DNA of 64,000 bases from Fusicatenibacter saccharivorans (GTDB taxonomy: Bacteria; Bacillota; Clostridia; Lachnospirales; Lachnospiraceae). Made by a program: the position numbers and the translations under genes. The DNA lies in assembly GCF_027667425.1 (NCBI RefSeq), contig NZ_JAQEGR010000013.1, forward strand, positions 1 through 64,000. Reading direction: 5' to 3'. The notes under the pieces were generated by a model. The model did no database searches. It was not told where the DNA came from and saw nothing but the letters and a program-made list of their open reading frames with translations. This document shows, piece after piece, positions 45,607 through 53,968 of this stretch (the stretch's first letter is position 1; the number at the start of each line of letters is the position of its first letter).

Positions 45607-46896
45607 ATGATGCAGGACTGGTTTCGGAACGCGAAGCTGGGCATTTTTATCCATTATGGGATTTATGCGGTGGGTGATGTGTCAGAGTCATGGTCGTTCC
45701 ACAACGGAAATATTTCTTATGAAGATTACATGAAACAGTGTGAAGGCTTTACAGCATCGAAGTTTGATGCGAAAAAATGGGCGGAGCTGTTTCAAAAAGC
45801 AGGTGCGCAGTACGTGGTTATGACAGCGAAGCACCATGACGGCGTGGCACTGTTTGATACCGGATACAGTGATTTAAGTGTTGTGAAGAAAACACCGGCA
45901 GCGCGCGACCTGGTAAAAGAGTATACAGCTGCCATGCGTGAGGCAGGTCTGAAGGTCGGTCTTTATTATTCACTGATCGACTGGTCGGATCCGCGGTATC
46001 GCACGGTTTACCCGGAAGGAATGAAAAAAGAAGACTGTTTGAACGATATCTATGGTTCCCCGGCCGGAAAAGAGGAGGAGCCGGAGAAATGGCAGGAGTT
46101 TCTGGAATTCAACAACCATCAGCTAAAAGAACTGATGTCGAATTACGGAACGGTGGACCTTTTATGGTTTGATGGTGACTGGGAACGGAGCGCGGCACAG
46201 TGGAAGATGCCGGAATTCAGGGAATATCTGCATACCCTGAATCCGAACGTTGTATTGAATTCGAGAATGCAGGGCTATGGAGATTATGAGACACCGGAGC
46301 AGGGAATCCCGCTGTACGGACCGAAAGGCGAGTGGGAATTCTGTACGACAATCAACGATTCCTGGGGATATCGTCCATCGGACAATGATTACAAGAGCAG
46401 CGGTCAGATTGTGCGCATGTTCTGTGACTGTATTACCCTCGGCGGAAGAATGCTGCTGGATATCGGACCGAAGGAGGACGGAACGCTGGATGAACGCCAG
46501 GAGAAAGTTCTTCTGGATCTGGGCGGATGGATTCATGACCATAAGGAAGCGGTATTTGGAACAGAAAAAGGACTGGATTACAATCATTTCCTCGGCGGAA
46601 GCACGATTTCGGCGGATCAGAAGACGATGTATCTTTTCGTCTATGATAAGCCGCAGGAGACACTGTGTGTGAAAGGCATTAAAACACCGGTAAAAAGGGT
46701 GACGGTTCTGCATACGGGAGAGGAGCTCCGGTTCTCCTACACAGGTTCACTTCCATGGAGCGGTATTCCGGGAACGCTCTGGATCTGGGCCGGAGAGATG
46801 AGTATTCATCCGTTTGCAACGGTTGTGAAGGTAGAGCTTGAGGATGAGATCACCTACAATCTGGGACACGGGGAAGTCGTAACCTTTAATGAGTAA
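45607..46896 (+). CDS. GH29 alpha-L-fucosidase, cytosolic
   Basis: 429 residues, no signal peptide. The GH29 barrel begins at WFRNAKLGIFIHYGIY. The sequence includes VVMTAKHHDGVALFDT and the nucleophile Asp189 in LLWFDGDW. A short C-terminal beta domain follows. It should release alpha-linked fucose, plausibly the alpha-1,6 core fucose or alpha-1,3/4 antenna fucose of complex N-glycans. The acid/base residue is variable in this family and was not assigned. It begins a second run of enzymes (GH29, GH18, transglutaminase-like) behind AAAAGGAGGAGC, 27 bases ahead of GH18. Confidence 0.9.
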   Translation: MMQDWFRNAKLGIFIHYGIYAVGDVSESWSFHNGNISYEDYMKQCEGFTASKFDAKKWAELFQKAGAQYVVMTAKHHDGVALFDTGYSDLSVVKKTPAARDLVKEYTAAMREAGLKVGLYYSLIDWSDPRYRTVYPEGMKKEDCLNDIYGSPAGKEEEPEKWQEFLEFNNHQLKELMSNYGTVDLLWFDGDWERSAAQWKMPEFREYLHTLNPNVVLNSRMQGYGDYETPEQGIPLYGPKGEWEFCTTINDSWGYRPSDNDYKSSGQIVRMFCDCITLGGRMLLDIGPKEDGTLDERQEKVLLDLGGWIHDHKEAVFGTEKGLDYNHFLGGSTISADQKTMYLFVYDKPQETLCVKGIKTPVKRVTVLHTGEELRFSYTGSLPWSGIPGTLWIWAGEMSIHPFATVVKVELEDEITYNLGHGEVVTFNE

Positions 46897-46923
46897 AACG
46901 ATTCGGACAGAGGAGCTTATGAG

Positions 46924-47937
46924 ATGAAGAGAATAATTGGCTATGTAAATACGGCGGACTTAAATCATATGCGAGAAGAGGATGTGCGGGCACTTACCGT
47001 GATCAATATTGCATTTGGTCTGATCCGGGACGGAGAAGTTGTATGGGATGCAAAGGATGCACGGGATGGAATAGTATCCATTCGGAAAAGCAACCCGGAG
47101 CTGAAGATTGTATTGTCCGTAGGCGGCTGGGGAGCAGACGGCTTTTCCCAGGCTGCAAGAACAAAAGAGGGAAGAGAGCGGTTTGCTGCGAGTGCACTTG
47201 CAATTGTGAAGGAGTATGGTCTGGACGGCATTGACATTGACTGGGAGTATCCGGGCACATCGCTGGCAGGAATTGCGTCGGACAGATCGGATAAAGAGAA
47301 TTATACGCTGCTTCTGGCGGAGCTTCGGAAGACACTGGACGCGTACAGAGAAGGCATGCTTGTAACGACAGCAGTCGGCGGAGATGTTTACTTTGCACTG
47401 CAGACAGATATGAAGGAGGCCTCCCGGTATCTGGATTATGTGCAGCTGATGACGTATGATCTGCAGGGCGGTTTCCAGAAGGTGACGGGACATCATGCGG
47501 CGCTGTATCACAGTGAGGGAAATTTGTTTGATGCATGTGTGCAGAAGGCAGTGAACGGTTTTGTAAATGCAGGCGTTCCAATGGAGAAGCTGATTCTTGG
47601 CGTACCGTTTTATTCCAGAAAATGGGATGGAGTAAAAGGCGCCGGATGCCGCAACGGGCTTGGAATGGAAGCAGAGACGGTCGGAGGATATGGCGGTGAC
47701 TATGGCGAGCTCAAAGAGAGCTGGATCGGAAAGAGGGGATTTATCCGGTATTGGGATGAGCAGGCAAAGGTTCCGTATCTGTTTGACGGGGAAACATTTA
47801 TCAGCTATGAGGACTGCGAGTCACTTGGGGTGAAAATTGCGTACCTGAAAGAAAAGGGCATGGGGGGCATTATGTTCTGGGAGTATAAATGCGATCCCAG
47901 CGGAGAATTACTTTCATTTATAAAGAAAAATATGTAG
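46924..47937 (+). CDS. GH18 family chitinase/ENGase-like hydrolase, cytosolic
   Basis: 337 residues, no signal peptide. The GH18 signature DGIDIDWEYP spans residues 101-110 with the acid Glu108. SVGGWG and LMTYDLQG are the other conserved strands of the barrel. GH18 enzymes hydrolyse GlcNAc-beta-1,4-GlcNAc by substrate-assisted catalysis. In this setting it could split the chitobiose core of N-glycans (endo-beta-N-acetylglucosaminidase) or chitobiose-containing fragments. Sequence alone looks more like a compact chitinase, so specificity is open. It follows GH29 closely and is separated from the next gene by a palindromic repeat. Confidence 0.87.
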   Translation: MKRIIGYVNTADLNHMREEDVRALTVINIAFGLIRDGEVVWDAKDARDGIVSIRKSNPELKIVLSVGGWGADGFSQAARTKEGRERFAASALAIVKEYGLDGIDIDWEYPGTSLAGIASDRSDKENYTLLLAELRKTLDAYREGMLVTTAVGGDVYFALQTDMKEASRYLDYVQLMTYDLQGGFQKVTGHHAALYHSEGNLFDACVQKAVNGFVNAGVPMEKLILGVPFYSRKWDGVKGAGCRNGLGMEAETVGGYGGDYGELKESWIGKRGFIRYWDEQAKVPYLFDGETFISYEDCESLGVKIAYLKEKGMGGIMFWEYKCDPSGELLSFIKKNM

Positions 47938-47957
47938 CGTAGTGACCCACAGCCGGT

Positions 47958-48017
47958 ATGTGAAAAGGCTCCTCGCTCCGGTGTTCCTGAAAAATCGCAA
48001 GGAATCCTTTTTCACAT
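47958..48017. repeat. 60-bp imperfect palindromic intergenic repeat
   Basis: ATGTGAAAAGG (47958-47968) and CCTTTTTCACAT (48006-48017) are complementary with one bulge, and a nested TTCCT/AGGAA stem occurs inside. Part of it (TGAAAAGGCTCCTCGC) resembles the element at 61824-61900 (TGAAAAAGGCTTTTCGC). It is probably a non-coding palindromic repeat family member. Confidence 0.5.
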
Positions 48018-48090
48018 GGCGTCTGCCGCCGGTGGGCGGATGTACGTTGTGGAGACGGATAGGAAAAAAGAGAAAGGGATAGATAGAATC

Positions 48091-50628
48091 ATGATCTCAG
48101 AAAATTTGAAAAAATATGCAACGGAAAAATTTGAGGGACGGAGAGAGCTTCTGGCTCCGGTGATGCCTGTTATCGAAGAAAAATTGAAACAGTGCAGTGA
48201 AGAAGAGGTTGTGCTGATGAAGTTTCTGTATGGTACGATGCCGGTAAGGGATGCGGGAGAATATGGATTTAACCTTTTTCTTTCGTACGTGAAGCATGCG
48301 CTGATGCTGCGGGAGAAGGTGGCATGGTGTAAGGAACTGCCGGAGGATGTGTTTGTAAATTATGTGCTGTATGACCGGATCAATTCCGAGGATATTACGG
48401 ACTGCAGACCGTTTTTTTACGAGCAGATTATGGGGCGTGTAGCCGGAATGAGTCTTTGGGAGGCAATTCTGGAGATTAATTACTGGTGTGCGGAGCATGC
48501 AACGTATGAGGCGACGGACAGCAGAACGGCATCTCCGATGACGATGTATCGGAGCGGAAAGGGACGCTGCGGCGAGGAGTCAACGTTTGCAGTTACGGCG
48601 TATCGGAGTGTCGGTATTGCGGCGCGGCAGGTCTATACACCAAGATGGGCGCACTGTGATGACAATCATGCGTGGGTTGAGGTGTTTGTGGACGGCGAGT
48701 GGCATTTTCTCGGTGCCTGTGAGCCGGAAGAAGTGCTGGATACCGGCTGGTTCTCGGGTCCGGCGAATCGGGCAATTCTGATTCATACGCGGAACTTCTC
48801 GGATTATGTGAAGGAAAGTAACGAGGAGTATCTTGGAAAAGAAGGAGCGCTGTACTACTTTAACCATACAGATTTTTATGGCAGAACGAAGCTGGTGAAG
48901 ATTCTTGTGAAGGATGAGAATGGAAAACCGGCTGCAGGAGCGCATATTGCGGTTGAAATCCTGAATATGGCAGAGTTTTTCCCGGCTGCAGTGATGATTG
49001 CGGATGCGGACGGAGAAGTTCGGATGACACTTGGCCTTGGCGATATCCGGGTACGGGCATTTGACGGAATACGCCGGGCAGAGGCAATGATGCGGATTGA
49101 GGAGGAGGATTCGCTGGAACTGGTGCTTCGTGAAGAGGCGGTTCCGGAAGCGGATGACAGGTGGCAGACGCTGGAAATCCGGGCACCGAAGGAGGTGCCG
49201 GTACGGAATGTCGTTGCCACAAAGGAGCAGAAGGAGCGCAATGCGGCACGGATGGCAGAGGCGGAACGGCTTCGGAAGGCACGGTTTGCAGCATGCTTTG
49301 ATGAGAAAAAGGCTGCTGCGTATCCGGAAGCGGAAGAGATTTTCCACCGGGCAGGAGAGAATTTTGAGGAGGTTTATACATTCCTTTCCAAAGATGAAAA
49401 TCCGAACCGGAAGAAGCTGCTGTTTTCGCTGGCTTTAAAGGATGCGAAGGACTTGAAGGCATCCGTTTTAGAGGATCATCTCGACTGCGAGCAGGGGGAT
49501 CTGCCGGAGGAGATTTTCAGGAAGGATCTTCTTTGCCCGCGTATTTTCCTCGAGGAGCTGACGCCGTATCGGAGCATGATCCGCGGATTTTTTGAAGAGG
49601 AGACAAAACGTAGCTTTGTGGAGCAGCCGGAACGGATTCTGGATTATCTTAAGAAGAATATTACCTTCCATGCAGAAGAAGAGTATGACACGATCATGGC
49701 AACACCGGTCGGCGTCCTTACGATGAAACAGGGAAGTCCTCTGGCGCAGAAGATTCTGTTTGTGGCAATCTGCCGGAGTCTCAATGTAGCGGCAAGACTG
49801 AATCCGGTGACCCTGGAGCCGGAGTATTACCGTGATGGGGCATTCCACAGTGTGGAAACAGAAGCTGCTGTTTTGAAGGATGAAACGGAAAGTGCGGTTC
49901 TGACACTGAATGCGGAGGATGGAAGCGCATGGAAGTATTATCAGACGTGGACCATCGGAAAGTGGAACGGAACAGTGTTTGAGACGCTGAATTACGAAGA
50001 AACCGCATTCAATGGCAAAACACTGGCTCTGACCCTGGAGCCGGGCTGCTATCGTCTGATTACAAGTATGCGTATGCCGAACGGTGACCAGCATGCTGCA
50101 TACCGCGTGTTTGAACTGAAGGCGGGAGAAGCAAAAGAGATTTATCTGGAAGCCGTGAAAAAAGAGCTGGATGAGCTGTTAGAGCACATCGAACTGCCGG
50201 AGATCACGCTGGAGGATCTGGATGGAAAGGCGCATACCCTGAACGATCTCACCAAAGACGGCCCGATCCTTCTGGCCTTCCTCGGAACCGGAGAGGAGCC
50301 GACCGAGCATGTTCTGAATGAGCTGATCGAAATCGCAGAGAAGTGGAACGCAAAAGACGCTGCCATGGCAGCCGTGCTCCGCACGAAAGCCGACCTGGAA
50401 AACACGACTTTCCAGAAAGCCCGCGCAGCAATCCACAATATGTCCCTCTACCTCGACCCATCCGACGACGCCCCGGCGATCGCCGAAAAAATGGGAATCG
50501 ACGCAGAAAAACTCCCACTGCTGATACTCGCATTGCCGGGAAACATCGGCGGACGCGCTTATGCCGGATATAACGTCGGCAGCGTCGGACTGATGCTGCG
50601 GCTGATGGAAGAGGCGGCGAAAGCGTAA
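48091..50628 (+). CDS. Transglutaminase-fold protein, peptide:N-glycanase-like, with redoxin-like tail
   Basis: 845 residues, cytosolic. Residues about 100-240 form a transglutaminase/PNGase-type papain-like core: the nucleophile Cys160 in GKGRCGEES and His193 in DDNHAWVEV, followed by EWHFLGACEPEE. The ACE segment matches the HCDACE region of eukaryotic peptide:N-glycanase, but the catalytic Asp position is Gly208 here, so another acid (for example Glu211) would have to serve. A carboxypeptidase-regulatory-like beta domain (about 265-345) follows, then a linker and a second region of unknown fold. A thioredoxin/redoxin-like domain without the active cysteines (about 690-845) ends the protein. 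The start at 48091 avoids the palindromic repeat. Being in line with GH29 and GH18, it may act on the glycan-peptide bond or on glycopeptides. The activity is unproven. Confidence 0.7.
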   Translation: MISENLKKYATEKFEGRRELLAPVMPVIEEKLKQCSEEEVVLMKFLYGTMPVRDAGEYGFNLFLSYVKHALMLREKVAWCKELPEDVFVNYVLYDRINSEDITDCRPFFYEQIMGRVAGMSLWEAILEINYWCAEHATYEATDSRTASPMTMYRSGKGRCGEESTFAVTAYRSVGIAARQVYTPRWAHCDDNHAWVEVFVDGEWHFLGACEPEEVLDTGWFSGPANRAILIHTRNFSDYVKESNEEYLGKEGALYYFNHTDFYGRTKLVKILVKDENGKPAAGAHIAVEILNMAEFFPAAVMIADADGEVRMTLGLGDIRVRAFDGIRRAEAMMRIEEEDSLELVLREEAVPEADDRWQTLEIRAPKEVPVRNVVATKEQKERNAARMAEAERLRKARFAACFDEKKAAAYPEAEEIFHRAGENFEEVYTFLSKDENPNRKKLLFSLALKDAKDLKASVLEDHLDCEQGDLPEEIFRKDLLCPRIFLEELTPYRSMIRGFFEEETKRSFVEQPERILDYLKKNITFHAEEEYDTIMATPVGVLTMKQGSPLAQKILFVAICRSLNVAARLNPVTLEPEYYRDGAFHSVETEAAVLKDETESAVLTLNAEDGSAWKYYQTWTIGKWNGTVFETLNYEETAFNGKTLALTLEPGCYRLITSMRMPNGDQHAAYRVFELKAGEAKEIYLEAVKKELDELLEHIELPEITLEDLDGKAHTLNDLTKDGPILLAFLGTGEEPTEHVLNELIEIAEKWNAKDAAMAAVLRTKADLENTTFQKARAAIHNMSLYLDPSDDAPAIAEKMGIDAEKLPLLILALPGNIGGRAYAGYNVGSVGLMLRLMEEAAKA

Positions 50629-50636
50629 GTTAATAC

Positions 50637-50678
50637 TAAAAAAACAGGCTGACGCATGAATGCGGCAGCCTGTTTTTT
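50637..50678. terminator. Bidirectional terminator
   Basis: AAAAACAGGCTG and CAGCCTGTTTTTT pair, between the transglutaminase-like gene and the convergent HAD gene. Confidence 0.8.
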
Positions 50679-51279
50679 AAAGAACGCCCAGTTTTTTCAA
50701 CTGTGACACGCCATCTTCATATCCCGTAAAATGAATTCCATGAATCCCTGCCTGCTCTGCGGCCTCGACGTTTGCTTTGGTGTCGTCGAGGAATACGCAG
50801 CGGTCCGGGGTGAGGGAGAATTTCTGGATCAGGTGCTGGTAGATCTCCGGTTCCGGTTTTGTTAAATGGCAGGTGTAGGAGAAGAGGGTTCCGTCCATGT
50901 AGGGGAGGAAGGGCATTTTCTCTTTGGTGCGCTCGAAGAGGTCTCCGGAGTAGTTGGAGAGGATGTAGAGGCGGTAGCCTTTTTCTTTTAAGGAGCGTAC
51001 CCAGCTTTCTGCATACGGCAGCGGGGTGATGGTTTCCTCGCAGTGGGCGAAAACCTCTTTGATTTCTTCGGTGTATTCCGGGGCGAGGGAGCAGAATCCT
51101 TTTACAATCTCCTCCGGCGCGAGAATTCCGCGGTCGAACTGGCGCCAGTAAGGGCCTTCGAAGGTTGCGGCGGCGATTGCTTTCGTCTTTTCCGGACCGA
51201 AAGCAAAGCGTTTCAGATAGGACTCGTAGTCCCAGTTGACGAGTACGCGGCCTACATCAAAAATAATGGTATCAATCAT
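50677..51279 (-). CDS. HAD-superfamily hydrolase (YihX-like phosphatase)
   Basis: 200 residues. HAD motif I is IFDVGRVLVNWD, motif II LSNYSGD, motif III the Lys of TKPEPEIYQ and motif IV VFLDDTKANVEAA. This is subfamily IA with a helical cap, like the sugar-phosphate phosphatase YihX. Its nearness to a locus that yields mannose-1-phosphate suggests a sugar phosphate as substrate, but that is a guess. Its ATG overlaps the stop of the upstream small membrane protein gene (ATGA), so the two are coupled. Confidence 0.85.
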   Translation of the reverse strand: MIDTIIFDVGRVLVNWDYESYLKRFAFGPEKTKAIAAATFEGPYWRQFDRGILAPEEIVKGFCSLAPEYTEEIKEVFAHCEETITPLPYAESWVRSLKEKGYRLYILSNYSGDLFERTKEKMPFLPYMDGTLFSYTCHLTKPEPEIYQHLIQKFSLTPDRCVFLDDTKANVEAAEQAGIHGIHFTGYEDGVSQLKKLGVL

Positions 51280-51512
51280 GACTGTTTTTCTCCTTTGTCT
51301 GATTTGTCGTTCTCATCGCGGTGCGACAGAACCTTGGCAACCAGCATCATGGCATAGATGAGCACTGGTGCGGTAATTGCACAGTAGAGGCAGACCGTCA
51401 GCGCCTTGTGTGCAAACGGCGTGTCGATAAACGCAAAAATCATGGCGCCAAGCCCGAATCCGATCAGGACCGCGATGGAGAGAAGGGCGCCGATCTGTTT
51501 GAGTCGTTTCAT
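51276..51512 (-). CDS. Small two-helix membrane protein
   Basis: 78 residues with two membrane helices (about 6-26 and 37-60) and a charged C-terminal tail (SHRDENDKSDKGEKQ). The start at 51512 follows CGGAGATTTTT and gives a conventional protein; a longer frame reaches 51596 without a ribosome site. The gene is translationally coupled to the HAD hydrolase. It was not assigned to a family. Confidence 0.55.
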   Translation of the reverse strand: MKRLKQIGALLSIAVLIGFGLGAMIFAFIDTPFAHKALTVCLYCAITAPVLIYAMMLVAKVLSHRDENDKSDKGEKQS

Positions 51513-51703
51513 AAAAATCTCCGATCGTTTACTGAAAATAAAATATAAAGAAACATAACCAAGTGTAGCACAGTTGAAAAGAAACATCCACCGCAAGTTT
51601 TAAGAATTTTTTAGAAAAAATTAATGGCGCTTTCGATTGCTTTTTTCCCTCAAAAGGGATAGAGTATTGGCATATACTTTGAAAAAGGAGAAACGAGAAC
51701 AAA

Positions 51704-52105
51704 ATGGATAAACTGAAAGAAAAACTTTCCCGCCTGATGTACGGCCGCTACGGCATCGATCAGCTGGGCAATTTTATGATGTGGGCGGCAGTTGCCATGA
51801 TGATTTTCGGAGCGGTTGTACGGAGCTCCCTTATCTACACCCTGGCATTCGTCCTGATCGTCTGGGCGGATGTGCGCATCATGTCCAAGAACCATTCCAA
51901 ACGGTATGCGGAAAACCAGAAATTCCTGGAACTGAAAAACCGCGTCGTCGGATTCTTCCGAGGCGGAACCCGTGCATTCAAGGATAAAGAGCACTGCTAC
52001 TTCCGCTGCCCGTCCTGCCATCAGCAGGTGCGTGTGCCGAAAGGAAAAGGCCACATCGAGATCTGCTGCCCGAAATGCGGAACAAAATTCATCAAAAACA
52101 CCTGA
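51704..52105 (+). CDS. Membrane protein with C-terminal zinc ribbon
   Basis: 133 residues. Two hydrophobic helices (about 23-40 and 42-60) precede a cytosolic tail with a four-cysteine zinc ribbon: CPSC near residue 103 and CPKCG near residue 124, with further cysteines nearby. GGAGAAACGAGAAC lies before the start. It is the first gene of a compact operon with a DUF5685-like protein (21 bases) and a J-domain protein. It may anchor that system to the membrane. The zinc ribbon suggests protein or nucleic acid contact; no enzymatic role is visible. Confidence 0.7.
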   Translation: MDKLKEKLSRLMYGRYGIDQLGNFMMWAAVAMMIFGAVVRSSLIYTLAFVLIVWADVRIMSKNHSKRYAENQKFLELKNRVVGFFRGGTRAFKDKEHCYFRCPSCHQQVRVPKGKGHIEICCPKCGTKFIKNT

Positions 52106-52126
52106 TAAAAAGGAGCAGTGCGATTC

Positions 52127-52966
52127 ATGTTTGGTTATGTGACCATCCGAAAGGATGACCTGAAAGTCAAAGATTACAATAAATATCAGGCATACTACTG
52201 CGGTCTGTGTCAGGATATCAAAGAGGCGTATGGAAAAAAGGGTCAGGCGATGCTGACGTTTGATATGACATTTCTTTCCATCCTGCTGACCGGGCTTTAT
52301 GAGTGTGAGACAAAAGAAGAGGAGCATTACTGCTTTCTTCATCCCGGCAAAAAACATAAATGCCTGCGGAACAAATACACAAAATACTGCGCAGACATGA
52401 ACGTGCTGCTCGCCTATTACAATCTGCTGGATGACTGGGAGGACGAGAAAAACTACGCGGCGTTTACAGTGGCAAAGGCTTTGAAAAAATCTGTGACACG
52501 CATCGAGGCATCGTATCCGCGCCAGACGAAAGCAGTGCAGGATTACCTCGAAAAGCTGCATGCATGCGAGAAGGAAAACAATCCAGACCTCGATCTTGCG
52601 GCGGGCTATACCGGAGAGGTGATGGCGGAGATCTATATTCCGGAGGAGGACATCTGGAGCGATGATCTGCGCCAGGTCGGCTTTTACATCGGAAAATTCA
52701 TTTACCTGATGGATGCGCTTGATGACGTGGAAAAAGATAAAAAGAGCGGAAACTACAACCCGTTTCTGTCCATCGCAGATCAGCCGGACTTCGAGGAAAC
52801 CGCAGAAAAAATCCTGCTGATGATGACGGCGGAAGCGTCGCGTGCATTTGAAAAACTTCCGATCCTGGAAAATGTAGACATTCTGCGAAATATATTGTAT
52901 GCTGGTATCTGGGAAAAATACGAAATGCGAAAAAGCGCAAAAGAGCGCCAAAAAGAGGAGAAATAA
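52127..52966 (+). CDS. DUF5685-like protein
   Basis: 279 residues, soluble and mostly helical. It begins MFGYVTIRKDDLKVKDY, with a cysteine pair in YYCGLCQDI, a further cysteine-rich stretch (ECETKEEEHYCFLHPGKKHKC and CADMN) and a DALDDVEKD acidic motif at about residue 200. The sequence has a look of isoprenoid-synthase-like helices, with aspartate-rich LLDDWEDEK and LMDALDDVEKD motifs that could bind metal. The ATG at 52127 is preferred; a GTG at 52118 is too close to AAAGGAG. It lies between the zinc-ribbon membrane protein and a J-domain protein, a conserved-looking trio. Function is unknown. Confidence 0.6.
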   Translation: MFGYVTIRKDDLKVKDYNKYQAYYCGLCQDIKEAYGKKGQAMLTFDMTFLSILLTGLYECETKEEEHYCFLHPGKKHKCLRNKYTKYCADMNVLLAYYNLLDDWEDEKNYAAFTVAKALKKSVTRIEASYPRQTKAVQDYLEKLHACEKENNPDLDLAAGYTGEVMAEIYIPEEDIWSDDLRQVGFYIGKFIYLMDALDDVEKDKKSGNYNPFLSIADQPDFEETAEKILLMMTAEASRAFEKLPILENVDILRNILYAGIWEKYEMRKSAKERQKEEK

Positions 52967-52972
52967 AGACTG

Positions 52973-53680
52973 ATGACAGATCCATATGAGGTGCTGGGCG
53001 TGTCCCGCGGGGCTTCGGACGATGAAATCAAAAAAGCATACCGAAAACTCAGCCGGACGTATCACCCGGATGCCAATATCAATAATCCGAATAAAGCAGA
53101 AGCAGAAGAAAAATTCAAACAGGTGCAGCAGGCGTACAAACAGATCATGGATGAACGCGAGCACGGCACCTCGTACCAGAGCGGAGGTTCGTCGTATGGC
53201 GGAGATGCTTACGGCGGCTATGGCCCGTTCGGCGGCTTCGACCCATTCGGCGGCGCGTACGGAAACGGCGGCTCCGCACGGAATGATTATGGAAATTCCG
53301 AGCAGGAAATGCGGCTGCAGGCGGCAGCCAACTACATCAACAGCGGCCACTTCCGCGAGGCGATGAACGTGCTGAACGACATTTCCGACCGCAGCGGAAA
53401 ATGGTATTTCCTGCATGCGATCGCAAATTCGCGCCTCGGCAACAACATCAATGCCGTGCAGGATGCCGAGATGGCAGTCAAATTAGAACCGCAGAATCTG
53501 CAGTACCAGCAGCTTTTAAGCCAACTCCGGGGCAGCGGCCAGTGGTATTCCGACATGGGAAGCGGCTATGGCTACGAGAGAAGTGCAGGTGATCTCGGAA
53601 AATGGTGCTGTGAATGTATGGCAATCAATGCCATCTGCAATTGCTGTTGCTGCGGCGGAAGAGGATTTTTCTGCTGTTGA
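52973..53680 (+). CDS. J-domain protein with TPR-like and Cys-rich tail
   Basis: 235 residues. The J domain (1-65) is complete, with the HPD motif in TYHPDAN that stimulates DnaK. A Gly/Tyr/Phe-rich linker (about 68-103) as in DnaJ comes next, then a helical TPR-like pair (about 108-175). The C-terminus is cysteine-rich (CCECMAINAICNCCCCGGRG), possibly a metal site. It lacks the DnaJ zinc fingers and so is a specialised co-chaperone. It starts six bases after the DUF5685-like gene, which is a likely partner or client. Confidence 0.85.
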   Translation: MTDPYEVLGVSRGASDDEIKKAYRKLSRTYHPDANINNPNKAEAEEKFKQVQQAYKQIMDEREHGTSYQSGGSSYGGDAYGGYGPFGGFDPFGGAYGNGGSARNDYGNSEQEMRLQAAANYINSGHFREAMNVLNDISDRSGKWYFLHAIANSRLGNNINAVQDAEMAVKLEPQNLQYQQLLSQLRGSGQWYSDMGSGYGYERSAGDLGKWCCECMAINAICNCCCCGGRGFFCC

Positions 53681-53798
53681 TCAAAAAATAATTACAAGAA
53701 ATGTATAAAAGTGAACATTCAGGGGAGAATAACAGTGTCATCGAAATTCCCCTGTTCGATGATACAAAAGAAAAATAAGGAAATACTTATCCTCCCCT

Positions 53799-53846
53799 TA
53801 AAAGCCCCGCTGCAACCAAAAAAACGGTTCGCTGTGGGGCTTTTTT
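53799..53846 (+). terminator. Terminator of the J-domain operon
   Basis: AAAAGCCCC and GGGGCTTTTTT pair, with inner pairing of GC/GC bases in the loop. Confidence 0.75.
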
Positions 53847-53863
53847 CTAACAGCCGAAAGTCC

Positions 53864-53892
53864 TTGTTTTTCCCATCAAAACAGATTATAAT
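53864..53892 (+). promoter_or_regulatory. Promoter of the M18 aminopeptidase gene
   Basis: TTGTTT (53864-53869), 17-base spacer, TATAAT (53887-53892). It comes after the upstream terminator, which shows that the longer in-frame start at 53711 is not used. Confidence 0.7.
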
Positions 53893-53968
53893 GAAAGAGA
53901 TCGCAATTATGACCGGAGCAAAAAAATACGAACGGATCATAGAAAGAAAACAGAAAGAGAGAAAAGCT

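Noticed and set aside
53711..53968. Upstream in-frame extension of the aminopeptidase gene
   Set aside because: It contains an intrinsic terminator and the promoter, so it is not translated as part of the enzyme.
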